In this document: one piece after another, positions 41,791-49,972 of the stretch | Layout: the number at the start of each line of letters is the position of its first letter | Numbering within the stretch: position 1 is the first letter of the stretch | Assembly (NCBI RefSeq): GCF_002135315.1 | Contig: NZ_NEGA01000007.1 | Location: 1-64,000, forward strand | Source of the DNA: Acinetobacter sp. ANC 3903 | GTDB lineage: Bacteria > Pseudomonadota > Gammaproteobacteria > Pseudomonadales > Moraxellaceae | DNA length: 64,000 nucleotides | Direction of reading: 5' to 3' | Position numbers and translations under genes: made by a program | The notes under the pieces: model-generated | Told to the model about the DNA's origin: nothing | What the model saw: the letters and a program-made list of their open reading frames with translations, nothing else | The model's database searches: none

Positions 41791-42306
41791 ATGGATGACT
41801 TAAAAGCGAAGGCGATCGCCATTGGTGAGGAACTACTGAAAAAAGGCGAAAAGATTCTGAATGAGCTAAAAAATAGCAAGTCAGACAGTCAGCAAAATGG
41901 TGAACAAAGTTCTGGTGACTCTAAACAGGCTAAAACCGATCATACCTCGGAAAATAAATCGGCAAATCAGTCAGATCAGCAGGACCGTATGGCACATTTC
42001 AAAGATGAGGCCCTGCATAAGTTTGAAGACACCAAACAGAAAATTACCGAGTTAGTGAGTGAAGCCAGTGTCAAACTGGGTGAGCTGAGACAGATGGCGA
42101 CTGACACAATGAGTAAAATGAAAGGAGAAGATCAATCTCAGTCAGGTGAGCCGAAAAAGCACGATCAGGATTCTTCGTCCAAGGACAATAAGGACAAAGA
42201 CCAGAACTCAGCTCAGAGCAATGACAAAGATGCCTCCAAAAAGGATCATGATAAAACCGATCAATTTGAGCAAAACAAGCCTGACCAAAATAAAAATCAT
42301 AAATAA
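41791..42306 (+). CDS. Hydrophilin/LEA-like protein, C-terminal piece
   Basis: From the first ATG after the stop, 171 residues. Two helical, amphipathic stretches (DDLKAKAIAIGEELLKKGEK; FKDEALHKFEDTKQKITELV continuing to KMKGED) are set in lysine/aspartate/serine-rich disorder, ending DQFEQNKPDQNKNHK. Such 11-residue-like helices occur in group 3 LEA proteins linked to drying tolerance. The ATG at 41791 has no ribosome site, so as a separate gene it would be poorly translated. It is in frame with the ORF at 41500. Confidence 0.6.
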   Translation: MDDLKAKAIAIGEELLKKGEKILNELKNSKSDSQQNGEQSSGDSKQAKTDHTSENKSANQSDQQDRMAHFKDEALHKFEDTKQKITELVSEASVKLGELRQMATDTMSKMKGEDQSQSGEPKKHDQDSSSKDNKDKDQNSAQSNDKDASKKDHDKTDQFEQNKPDQNKNHK

Positions 42307-42321
42307 TGCTTTCAACTTAAA

Positions 42322-42354
42322 AGCTCCTTCAGTCAGAACATGATTGAAGGAGCT
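42322..42354. other. Perfect inverted repeat after the hydrophilin-like gene
   Basis: AGCTCCTTCA and TGAAGGAGCT, 13-base loop. No T-run follows, so it is not a standard terminator, though it may still end or protect the transcript. Confidence 0.6.
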
Positions 42355-42577
42355 AGAAAGGCCGAAAAATTTAAGATCGTCCCGATACCCTCAAAACATG
42401 GGCCATCTGCATTGGGCAATGTCTAATTCAGGTGAACTATTATTCAGTGTTTATGACATTAAGTGAATCTCTATTGGGATTCAGTCATTTGTCATAGTAT
42501 TTATCTTCTAGCGCTATATGCTGTATTGAATACCTGTGATAATAGCCACTTAGCAATGTGCCAAGAGTAAACAGTTC

Positions 42578-43381
42578 ATGATTGAAGAAGATGATTTTGA
42601 TTACGACCAACCTGTCACGCGCATTAAACAAAATGCTGCGAGTCAAAAACAATTGGGCAGTCAGATTTTAAAAGATGCTGAGCAATACCTTGAGGATATC
42701 TCTGCTGATGAACATACATTTTTAATTAAGACCTTATTGGGCTTAGCAGAGCAAGATGCTTACTTTCAAGTCTTAGCAGATAAGCTAGATCAACCGATTG
42801 GCGCAAAGTTTGCCAATGATGCTTTAAACCTCATGCATTTTTGGCCGGCAATTCATCAGTTTGAAGATGTTGAACAATTCAATTTACTCGACATCATTAA
42901 CAGCGAAAACTTTCAAAGCGAAATGCTGAAAGCTTTTGATGCTTTAGAGATTGATGAAGAGATTAAAGCTCAGCGCCGTTTGGTTCTGCTTGAAAGTTTT
43001 AAAATGTACAAGCTTGGCTTCTATAGCGGTTGTATCCCAAACGTCTATGCACAGCTTGAAGGGATCTTGACTGATGTTTTAATCAAAACCGGTTTCTTAA
43101 AACAAAACGGCACCAAGTTTGTTGATGTGTATAAAATAGTTCCGGGTCTAAAAGGCAACGAGATTAAAAGTCTATGGCATAAGTCGAAAATTGCTACTGA
43201 ATTGAATCCTTATTTTACTGAACTTGCTGCCTATAAAATGGATTCAAGCTCTAATGTAACCATGACTCGTCATAACATTCTGCATGGTACGGATCTGAAT
43301 CATTTTAATCAGGAACGCAGCTTTGTGCTGTTTATCTGGCTGTTTTCAGCGTTAAGTTTTATGAGTACGCTTAAATACTAA
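42578..43381 (+). CDS. Unknown protein with HEPN-like R-x4-H motif
   Basis: A 267-residue soluble, acidic, helical protein that I do not recognise. The C-terminal half has GCIPNVYAQLEGILTDVL (about 151-168) and TMTRHNILHG (228-237), giving R231-x4-H236. An N-ILHG pattern after a helix with an E-G pair is seen in several HEPN-fold families, where R-x4-6-H is the RNase active site. The N-terminus is very acidic. The ribosome site is weak. No partner toxin, antitoxin or nucleotidyltransferase is adjacent. A nuclease role is only an inference. Confidence 0.6.
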   Translation: MIEEDDFDYDQPVTRIKQNAASQKQLGSQILKDAEQYLEDISADEHTFLIKTLLGLAEQDAYFQVLADKLDQPIGAKFANDALNLMHFWPAIHQFEDVEQFNLLDIINSENFQSEMLKAFDALEIDEEIKAQRRLVLLESFKMYKLGFYSGCIPNVYAQLEGILTDVLIKTGFLKQNGTKFVDVYKIVPGLKGNEIKSLWHKSKIATELNPYFTELAAYKMDSSSNVTMTRHNILHGTDLNHFNQERSFVLFIWLFSALSFMSTLKY

Positions 43382-43708
43382 TAAAATTCATTCATCATCA
43401 TAGGGTTAAATGGATTTTTATTTAAGTTGGATTAATACTGAATAGATGAGAAATAGATGGAATTTTTACGTTTAAAATGAATAAAGAATCTATCTGTTTT
43501 TATCGCTTTGATCAGCAGCAGAGGTTTTAAAAGGAATTTTTAATTTCATGCAGGTTATTTAAATGCTTTGATGTGAGCCAAATGTTATTTTTATTTTATC
43601 TATTATTGCGGGCGCATCAGAATTCTCAAACTTGAGTTTGCGGGGAAGTCATACTCAAGTTGAGGTCTCTAAATTACGCGTTTTAATCACTAGAAAAATC
43701 TAATGAAA
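43382..43708. other. Intergenic region with a bulged hairpin
   Basis: 327 bases without a gene. An inverted repeat CTCAAACTTGAGT (43625-43637) and ACTCAAGTTGAG (43653-43664) forms a 12-bp stem with one bulged A; no T-run follows on either strand. It lies just beyond the 3' end of the small minus-strand gene. Confidence 0.5.
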
Positions 43709-43903
43709 TTAGAGTTCACGCCAAACTTTATTTTCATCTTGCAAAGAAACAGTGAAATTGAAGTCTGAATCGTCTGATACAAGCAGACTAGTCGGTGTGT
43801 GCATAACGACTTTTAAAATAGTCCCTTGTTCAAAAATGAGAGGATCGCAGTTCTCTTTTTGCAAGGTTACTGGTTTTAATAATTCGATGACTAATTTTTC
43901 CAT
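43709..43903 (-). CDS. Small protein of unknown function
   Basis: Sixty-four residues, beginning MEKLVIELLKPVTLQKENCD and ending FNFTVSLQDENKVWREL. It has no signal peptide or membrane segment and looks like a small beta-rich domain. A good ribosome site (AGGGGAAG) seven bases before the ATG supports it as a real gene. I do not recognise a family. Its neighbours give no clue; it lies between two long non-coding stretches. Confidence 0.6.
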   Translation of the reverse strand: MEKLVIELLKPVTLQKENCDPLIFEQGTILKVVMHTPTSLLVSDDSDFNFTVSLQDENKVWREL

Positions 43904-44519
43904 GTTACTTCCCCTGTACGTTATAAATTAGGTTAATAATATCATAAATTGCTAGATATTTAACCAATTTTATCAGTTTTGTGAATTAAATCAAAAACAA
44001 ACGAATCAAATTTATCGTGTAATTTGTATACTGAATAAAAAATGAGAGGAGATTAAAATTTATATTTTGATTTATCTTTGGTTTTTTAATATTTCCCTAG
44101 AATTTATATGGGTTTCACTGTTTGGTCATTTTTAAGAACATTTTAATTTATCCGATCTAAGCTGGGTCAAGATTTGACTAAAAGTCATTTGAGCATCGCA
44201 TTTTTGATTGTGGCAAATGCTGGAATGTTTGTAATAACGATTACAAAAGTACTGTGTTGAATGAGAGATCTCTAGAACTTTAAGCCAAATTGAAATGACA
44301 AAAACTTCATCAAAGGCTGAATAGACAATACAACTGGCTTATTGAATGGTTACTCAAGGAAAACGATTTCACCTGAAAAAACATTTCACAAACAGTGTAT
44401 AAGTTGCTAAAAAGATGAAAAGACTAGAATAATAGCCGCTTCATCCATCCAGCTTCAATGGGCTGGGTTGTGGTGGATCGGCAAGTTTGAAACTAAAAAT
44501 AAAGGAATAGCTCTAGCTA
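43904..44519. other. 616-base region without a confirmed gene
   Basis: No ORF above 40 codons is convincing. One oddity is GAGAGGAG at 44044-44051, followed by a 22-codon hydrophobic reading frame from a TTG (44067-44135). The sbmA ribosome site (AAAGGAATAG) is at the end. Confidence 0.5.
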
Positions 44520-45716
44520 ATGTTTAAATCTTTTTTTCCGAACCCGAAGTGGTTCTTTTCGTCATTGGTGCTATGGTTTGTCATCAATATTGCCTTGTGG
44601 TATTCCGGTGGCAATACTTGGGGAACCTTTTTGGGCTTTGCACCCGGCTATGCCACGGCGGAATTACCTATTGGCGTAAGTCGCTTTTGGGCACCTTCAT
44701 TTTTATGGTTTTATCTATGGTTCCTGATCTCAACCGTTATTTTTGCCCTGTTCTGGCGGTTTAAATCCAGCAATCCATGGCAAGGCTGGTCGGTCTGGGG
44801 CTCGGCTTTTATTCTGTTTAATATCTGGTTTGCCGTACAGGTAAATGTGGTGGTCAATGCCTGGTACAGCCCGTTTTATGACCTGATTCAGAAAATGCTG
44901 AGCAGTGGTGGCGGTGATGTCAATTTACTTTACAACGAAACCTTAACTTTCCTGTATGTGGCAATGGTGTATGTGACCATTGCCGTGTTTAACCTGTTTT
45001 TTGTCAGTCATTATGTATTCCGCTGGCGTACGGCCATGAATGAGTATTACACGGCTCATTGGGAACAGTTACGTTATATTGAAGGGGCATCGCAGCGTAT
45101 TCAGGAAGATACCATGCGGTTTGCCAAAACCACCGAGAGTTTGGGGGTGAGCTTCATTCAAGCCTTAATGACGCTGATGGCTTTTTTACCGGTGTTACTC
45201 CAGTTGTCATCGCATGTGAAACAGCTGCCTGTGGTGGGTGAAATTCCTTATGCGCTGGTCTGGGCGGCGATCAGTTGGGCGGTATTGGGTACTGTGGTGT
45301 TGATGGTCGTCGGTTATAAATTGCCGGGTCTGGAATTTAATAACCAGAAGGTTGAAGCTGCTTACCGTAAGGAACTGGTCTATGGTGAAGACTATGCTGA
45401 CCGTGCCGATCCGCTGACCTTAAAAGAACTGTTCAGCCGCGTGCGTTTTAACTATTTCCGCCTGTATTTCCATTATGCCTATTTCAACATGGTACGAATC
45501 TGGTACATGCAGCTGGATAATCTGTATGGTTTATTTGTGCTGTTCCCAAGTATTGCCGCAGGGGCGATTACACTAGGCCTCATGATGCAGATCGCGAATG
45601 TATTTGGTAAGGTGCGTGAGTCATTCCAGTATTTAATCGAGTCTTGGCCGACCATTATCGAATTGCTTTCAATTTATAAGCGTTTAAGAGCATTTGAATC
45701 GACTTTGCATAAGTAG
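44520..45716 (+). CDS. sbmA: SbmA/BacA-type peptide antibiotic transporter
   Basis: A 398-residue inner-membrane protein with about seven hydrophobic segments and no ATPase domain, the SbmA/BacA fold driven by proton flow. Family marks include [11 protein letters not shown] at the start, [46 protein letters not shown] and the closing [20 protein letters not shown]. SbmA imports microcins, bleomycin and proline-rich peptides. Length is close to E. coli (406). Single gene with its own terminator. Confidence 0.93.
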   Translation: MFKSFFPNPKWFFSSLVLWFVINIALWYSGGNTWGTFLGFAPGYATAELPIGVSRFWAPSFLWFYLWFLISTVIFALFWRFKSSNPWQGWSVWGSAFILFNIWFAVQVNVVVNAWYSPFYDLIQKMLSSGGGDVNLLYNETLTFLYVAMVYVTIAVFNLFFVSHYVFRWRTAMNEYYTAHWEQLRYIEGASQRIQEDTMRFAKTTESLGVSFIQALMTLMAFLPVLLQLSSHVKQLPVVGEIPYALVWAAISWAVLGTVVLMVVGYKLPGLEFNNQKVEAAYRKELVYGEDYADRADPLTLKELFSRVRFNYFRLYFHYAYFNMVRIWYMQLDNLYGLFVLFPSIAAGAITLGLMMQIANVFGKVRESFQYLIESWPTIIELLSIYKRLRAFESTLHK

Positions 45717-45738
45717 TAAATACTTAAATTCAGCAATA

Positions 45739-45764
45739 AAACCCGTGTAATGCGGGTTTTTTTA
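45739..45764 (+). terminator. Intrinsic terminator after sbmA
   Basis: AAACCCG/CGGGTTT stem, 7-base loop, T-run. Confidence 0.88.
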
Positions 45765-46137
45765 TGGCGTTTAATTTTAGGTTCATAAAAAATATCGAGA
45801 TGTGCGCGACCAGATGAATCCAAGCCTATTTGAATGAACTAGGGATCTACGCATGAAAGGCAGGATAAATTTTCATCAGTTCATGATAGAAATTGTCGAA
45901 TAGCTTCAGGGATTACTGAAGCTTCACCAATCATAAAAATTTTTGTAGCGGCTAAAAAGTGTTATCCGGTTCAGATTTTAAGCTTAAAACTTTTAAAAAT
46001 TGGCAGTTATTTTTCATTTTTGATGCAAAAAACTATTATTTCATTCAAGAGAATTAATAATAAAATCAAAGTACTGTATTTGTGATTTTCCCCATTTTCA
46101 TATATTTTTCAGTTACAGCATCAGTGAGCATTAATAC
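45765..46137. other. Non-coding gap before the orphan lipoprotein gene
   Basis: About 370 bases with stops in all frames. A small perfect inverted repeat AGCTTCAG/CTGAAGCT with a 6-base loop is at 45902-45923, without a T-run. No clear promoter. Confidence 0.45.
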
Positions 46138-47133
46138 GTGAATTTCAAAACATTCATCTTAATTGGTGGGGTAGGCATCGCTTTACACGGCTGTACGAGT
46201 TTTAATGGTTCAAGCTCAGACAATTCGGTTAAAAATTTTGCCTCACCGCAGGAAATGATTGCTCAAAAAAATATCAACCAAGCCAATGGGCAGGCGAAAG
46301 AATATGTCTATTCTTGGGGATCAAATCAGAATGAAAAAGAACCTCAATCTTTATATCCAAGAAAATATTTAAACAATTATTGTTCTGCCAAAAATGGCAA
46401 GTTTAGCCTGTTATATAAAAGCACACTGTCTCTGGTGAAGAATCAGTCGGATAAAAAGCTGCTTTTGGCATCTGGCAATGTCAAACAGGGCATAGGCGCC
46501 TATAAGTGTGTGCAAAGTAATGGACATAGCTGGATTGTTTCGATTGAGCCGGTTTCAGAACGTAAATCCGGTGATGGAAGCAATGCACGGTTGGTCAGTT
46601 TGCAAACCAGACTGATGTCGGCTGATGAAGCAAAACGCTTCTATAAAAATATGGCTGTTACTTCGAATACAGCTGAAAAAAAATCTACTGCCAGTGAGCA
46701 GAACAATAAGAAAGTGCTGAATAAATCGACCCCTCAAAAAGAGCAGGAGCTTAAAAAAGACACTGAGGTGAAAAAAGAGCCCAAGCCTACAGCTGAATTG
46801 CCAACAGCACAGCCAGTAAAAGTGGTGGAAACACCTCAACAGCAGCAACTGCAAGCTTATGTTTCCGCACGCCGTGATTTAAGTAAAGGACAGAATCAGA
46901 TTAATGCCTGTAATAATGCGCAACGTGCGTATAACTATGGCAAGTTGCAAGGAACTGATGGAACGAAGGTATATACCGAATCAGGAATGTTGGTCGCACG
47001 TTGTTTAACCAGTATACCCAGTTATAGCAACCGCTTTTCTAATTCAAAAGCCCAAGCAAGGCGGGTTTTGCAAAATTTAGCCAATAACTATAATCATGCG
47101 GGTGCGAAAAATATGTTACGGCAGATCAAGTAA
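46138..47133 (+). CDS. Orphan lipoprotein of unknown function
   Basis: A 331-residue protein with a GTG start and a lipoprotein-type signal ending LHGC (Cys19; His at -2 is unusual). Residues 50-165 look like a globular domain with KYLNNYCSAKNGKFSLLYKS and YKCVQSNGHSWIVSIEP. A low-complexity linker rich in K, E, T, P and Q covers about 180-245, and a helical tail of about 85 residues follows. The linker suggests it reaches across the periplasm. I recognise no family. It lies beside an IS982-type insertion. Confidence 0.7.
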   Translation: MNFKTFILIGGVGIALHGCTSFNGSSSDNSVKNFASPQEMIAQKNINQANGQAKEYVYSWGSNQNEKEPQSLYPRKYLNNYCSAKNGKFSLLYKSTLSLVKNQSDKKLLLASGNVKQGIGAYKCVQSNGHSWIVSIEPVSERKSGDGSNARLVSLQTRLMSADEAKRFYKNMAVTSNTAEKKSTASEQNNKKVLNKSTPQKEQELKKDTEVKKEPKPTAELPTAQPVKVVETPQQQQLQAYVSARRDLSKGQNQINACNNAQRAYNYGKLQGTDGTKVYTESGMLVARCLTSIPSYSNRFSNSKAQARRVLQNLANNYNHAGAKNMLRQIK

Positions 47134-47263
47134 TTTGACTGCATGCATGTTGGATTTTAAAAAACTTGTCTAATCAGTGGGATGATCCCAATGATTGGAC
47201 AGGGGATAATCTCTAAGTCTTATCCTCTATAAATTCTTTTTGTTGGAGTCGATATTTTACTTA

Positions 47264-48237
47264 ACCCCAATCCTGTTTAAGCCAATGATTCCATAATCTG
47301 AATGATTGGCTTATTTCGATGGATTAATTGGTATGCACATACCGAAGCATAAATCCCACTTAAAAAGCCCGAAATACTACGAGCTTTACTTGTTACTAAA
47401 TTGTATTGTCCTTTCAATAGGCTGAATAACGTTTCTATTTTATTGCGCTGTTTTAAGTGATATTCATCAGATTTTGGTAGTTGAACAGACTTCATATTCT
47501 TTCGATGATAGGTAATCAAATCAATACCTTGATCTCTTAATCTGCTTTTTAATTCTTGGCTGATATCGCCACGATCTCCATAAAGCTTCGCTTGTAAACC
47601 TGTAACTAACTGCTCAACCATTTTAATGTCAGCAATATGCCCATTGGATAATGCTGAGCTAACGATCTCGCCAAATTGATTCATCACGATATGTAATTTA
47701 CAGCCATAAAACCACCCCATCGAGCTTTTACCGCGAGATGCAATCCTGACTAATGATTTATGGCGTTGGATGCGTTGATTTTTACAGACAGGTAGAGTCG
47801 TTGAGTCAATCCATAAATATTGTTTGTATTGACCTTTCATCAGAGCGACATGTAGAGCGTGTAGTGCCAATTGATGCATATTAATCAAGTAAATCATACG
47901 TTGGTAACAGGGCAAGCTTTTAAATAAATGACATTTATCCTGCTTCAACCATGAGAAGAATGCTTTGAAATTGTTGAAGTGAGAACACTTATACCAAATG
48001 GCGATAAAGGTGATTTCTGAGATACTCAGTTGAGCAGTTCGGATTCTTAAACAGTGATGGCTTTGCTTGAGGAATTTCCAGTAAGTTGCTTCAAATTTAA
48101 GAAAGAAATCATCAATTACACAGAATAATTCGGTACTATTGAACATCAGGACTAGGGCGTTAAGTTAGGTGTGGTAACTCAACTGATGGCTCTAGTCCTC
48201 TTATTTTTCAAGTCAATTTCTTATCCGTGATTCGGGT
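47264..48237 (-). mobile_element. IS982-family insertion sequence
   Basis: A 974-base element with one transposase gene. The left end (ACCCCAATCCTGTTTAAG) and the complement of the right end (ACCCGAATCACGGATAAG) match at 13 of 18 positions, and the size is typical of IS982. No target duplication is evident: the left flank ends TTTACTTA and the right flank starts TCTATACA. Confidence 0.88.
47277..48146 (-). CDS. IS982-family transposase
   Basis: A 289-residue, apparently intact DDE transposase. The three acids are likely in LWIDSTTLPVCK, YGDRGDIS and RNKIETLFSLLKGQYNL, the wording typical of IS982. Other family blocks are GWFYGCKLHIVMNQFGEI and SGIYASVCAYQL. The reading frame has no interruption and ends inside the left inverted repeat. 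It was probably mobile recently. Confidence 0.95.
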   Translation of the reverse strand: MFNSTELFCVIDDFFLKFEATYWKFLKQSHHCLRIRTAQLSISEITFIAIWYKCSHFNNFKAFFSWLKQDKCHLFKSLPCYQRMIYLINMHQLALHALHVALMKGQYKQYLWIDSTTLPVCKNQRIQRHKSLVRIASRGKSSMGWFYGCKLHIVMNQFGEIVSSALSNGHIADIKMVEQLVTGLQAKLYGDRGDISQELKSRLRDQGIDLITYHRKNMKSVQLPKSDEYHLKQRNKIETLFSLLKGQYNLVTSKARSISGFLSGIYASVCAYQLIHRNKPIIQIMESLA

Positions 48238-48300
48238 TCTATACAGTGTTTTGATTTTGACCGTTTAGTAATAACTAATTTTTTTTATTCAAAAGTATAG

Positions 48301-48345
48301 ATAAATAAAAAGCCTTTCTATCTAAGAAAGGCTTTTAAAAAATCA
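48301..48345 (-). terminator. Intrinsic terminator after kgtP
   Basis: AAAAGCCTTTC/GAAAGGCTTTT stem with a T-rich tail on the minus strand. Confidence 0.88.
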
Positions 48346-48352
48346 CTTTGGA

Positions 48353-49660
48353 TTAGTGTTCCTTAATTTCTGAATGGTGTTTGGTATCTTTCATAAAGAT
48401 ATAAACTATCAAGGAAATCGAAATTAAAATGGTCACATAAATAAAGAACCAAGACTCATGTCCTGCTTCCTTAAAGCTGAGTGCGAAAAATTCGGCTGTA
48501 CCCCCAAACAGTGTGTTGGCGAGGGCATAGGGCAGTGCTACCCCTAAGGCCCGAATATGCGCCGGGAATAATTCTGCTTTAACGACTGCATTAATAGAGG
48601 TATAACCGGTGACAATAATCAGGCCTGCCAAGCACAGCCAAAAGGCTGCCCAGTAGTCATGGGTCTGGCCTAATCGATCAAATAAAAAGTAGGTAAATAA
48701 GACACCCAAGACCCCAAAGGCAATCATCAGTGGTTTGCGTCCAATTTTATCCGATAAAGCTCCGGCAAAAGGTTGTAAACACATGAAAATAAAAAGAGCC
48801 AAAGTGGTGATTTGCGTGGCTTCAGGTTTGCTAAATCCAGAGGTATTGACTAAATATTTTTGCAGGTAGGTGGTATAGGTATAGAAGGCCACCGTACCGC
48901 CTGCGGTTAAAAACAACACCGTAAAGGCTTGTTTGGGATAGTGTTTGAACAGGGCAAACATACTGGATTGAGGTTGGTTTGGATCTTTTTGTGCATTTTT
49001 AAAAGATTGGGTCTCTAACAGCCCGCGGCGGATATAAAACACCACAATGGCCAGGCAGGCACCAATAAAGAAAGGAATACGCCAGCCCCAGTCATGCAGT
49101 TGTTCTTCAGTGAGTACAAACTGTAAAATCAGCAGTACGCAGAGTGCTGTCAGCTGACCGGCAATCAGGGTCACATACTGAAAACTGGAGAAAAAACCGC
49201 GCCGGTTTTTTTCAGCCATTTCACTTAAATAAGTGGCGCTGGCACCGTATTCGCCGCCAACACTCAGGCCTTGAATTAATCGGGCCACAACTAGAATAAT
49301 AGGGGCAAATATCCCGATCTGATCATGGGTGGGAGATACTGCAATCATCAGAGAACCAATACACATCAAGGTCACAGAAAGCGTCAGACCGGATTTGCGT
49401 CCTTTTTTATCCGAGTAAATCCCCATAATCCAGGCACCAATCGGTCGCATTAAAAAGCCGACTGCGAAAATGGCTGCAGCTTGAAGGAGTTGTGCTGTCT
49501 GGCTGCCTTTGGGGAAGAATGCATGGGCAAAATATAAGGTGAACGCTGCATAGACATACCAGTCATACCATTCCACCAGATTACCCGCTGAACCGCCAAG
49601 AATGGATTTGACCCGTGTTTTGGTATCTAAATTTACTTGAGAAACGTTTGGTTCAATCAT
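48353..49660 (-). CDS. kgtP: Alpha-ketoglutarate permease (MFS, MHS family)
   Basis: A 435-residue 12-helix proton symporter. The start GSAGNLVEWYDWYVYAAFTL, GFLMRPIGAWIMG, RLIQGLSVGGEYGASATYLS, FYTYTTYLQKYLVNTSG and AELFPAHIRALGVALPYA follow E. coli KgtP almost block by block. It imports 2-oxoglutarate or a close dicarboxylate. It lies divergent from glpD across about 310 bases and beside an IS982 element that did not disturb it. Confidence 0.92.
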   Translation of the reverse strand: MIEPNVSQVNLDTKTRVKSILGGSAGNLVEWYDWYVYAAFTLYFAHAFFPKGSQTAQLLQAAAIFAVGFLMRPIGAWIMGIYSDKKGRKSGLTLSVTLMCIGSLMIAVSPTHDQIGIFAPIILVVARLIQGLSVGGEYGASATYLSEMAEKNRRGFFSSFQYVTLIAGQLTALCVLLILQFVLTEEQLHDWGWRIPFFIGACLAIVVFYIRRGLLETQSFKNAQKDPNQPQSSMFALFKHYPKQAFTVLFLTAGGTVAFYTYTTYLQKYLVNTSGFSKPEATQITTLALFIFMCLQPFAGALSDKIGRKPLMIAFGVLGVLFTYFLFDRLGQTHDYWAAFWLCLAGLIIVTGYTSINAVVKAELFPAHIRALGVALPYALANTLFGGTAEFFALSFKEAGHESWFFIYVTILISISLIVYIFMKDTKHHSEIKEH

Positions 49661-49972
49661 GTCTGCAAGTCCATTTTGTTATTGTTTTTTAATATTAGAG
49701 CAATTGGGTTAGAGACATAAGCCGATGATTTTTTTGTTTTGTATGAAAAGTGTGCAAAATTTAAGTGATTGAAAGTAAAGTAGTTGAAGGAAATGGCTGA
49801 ATTGATGATTTATAGGTGTAGTTTATTTTCGATATAACAACCCCATTGTTATTTTATATACATACTATTGATCAGAAATTTTTAAGTGTCATTTCACTTT
49901 TAATGGTGTTAAGTTGCTTAGCACAAGAAGAAATTTAAGTATGTTGTTTTAACCGGATTAGAGGAGGTGATC
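49661..49972. other. Intergenic region between divergent kgtP and glpD
   Basis: About 312 bases without a gene. It should hold both promoters; no clear operator pair is visible. A very strong ribosome site (GAGGAGG) sits before glpD. Confidence 0.5.

Noticed and set aside
44961..45010. Idea that sbmA is a fused ABC exporter
   Set aside because: No ATP-binding motifs follow; the protein ends after the membrane domain as SbmA does.
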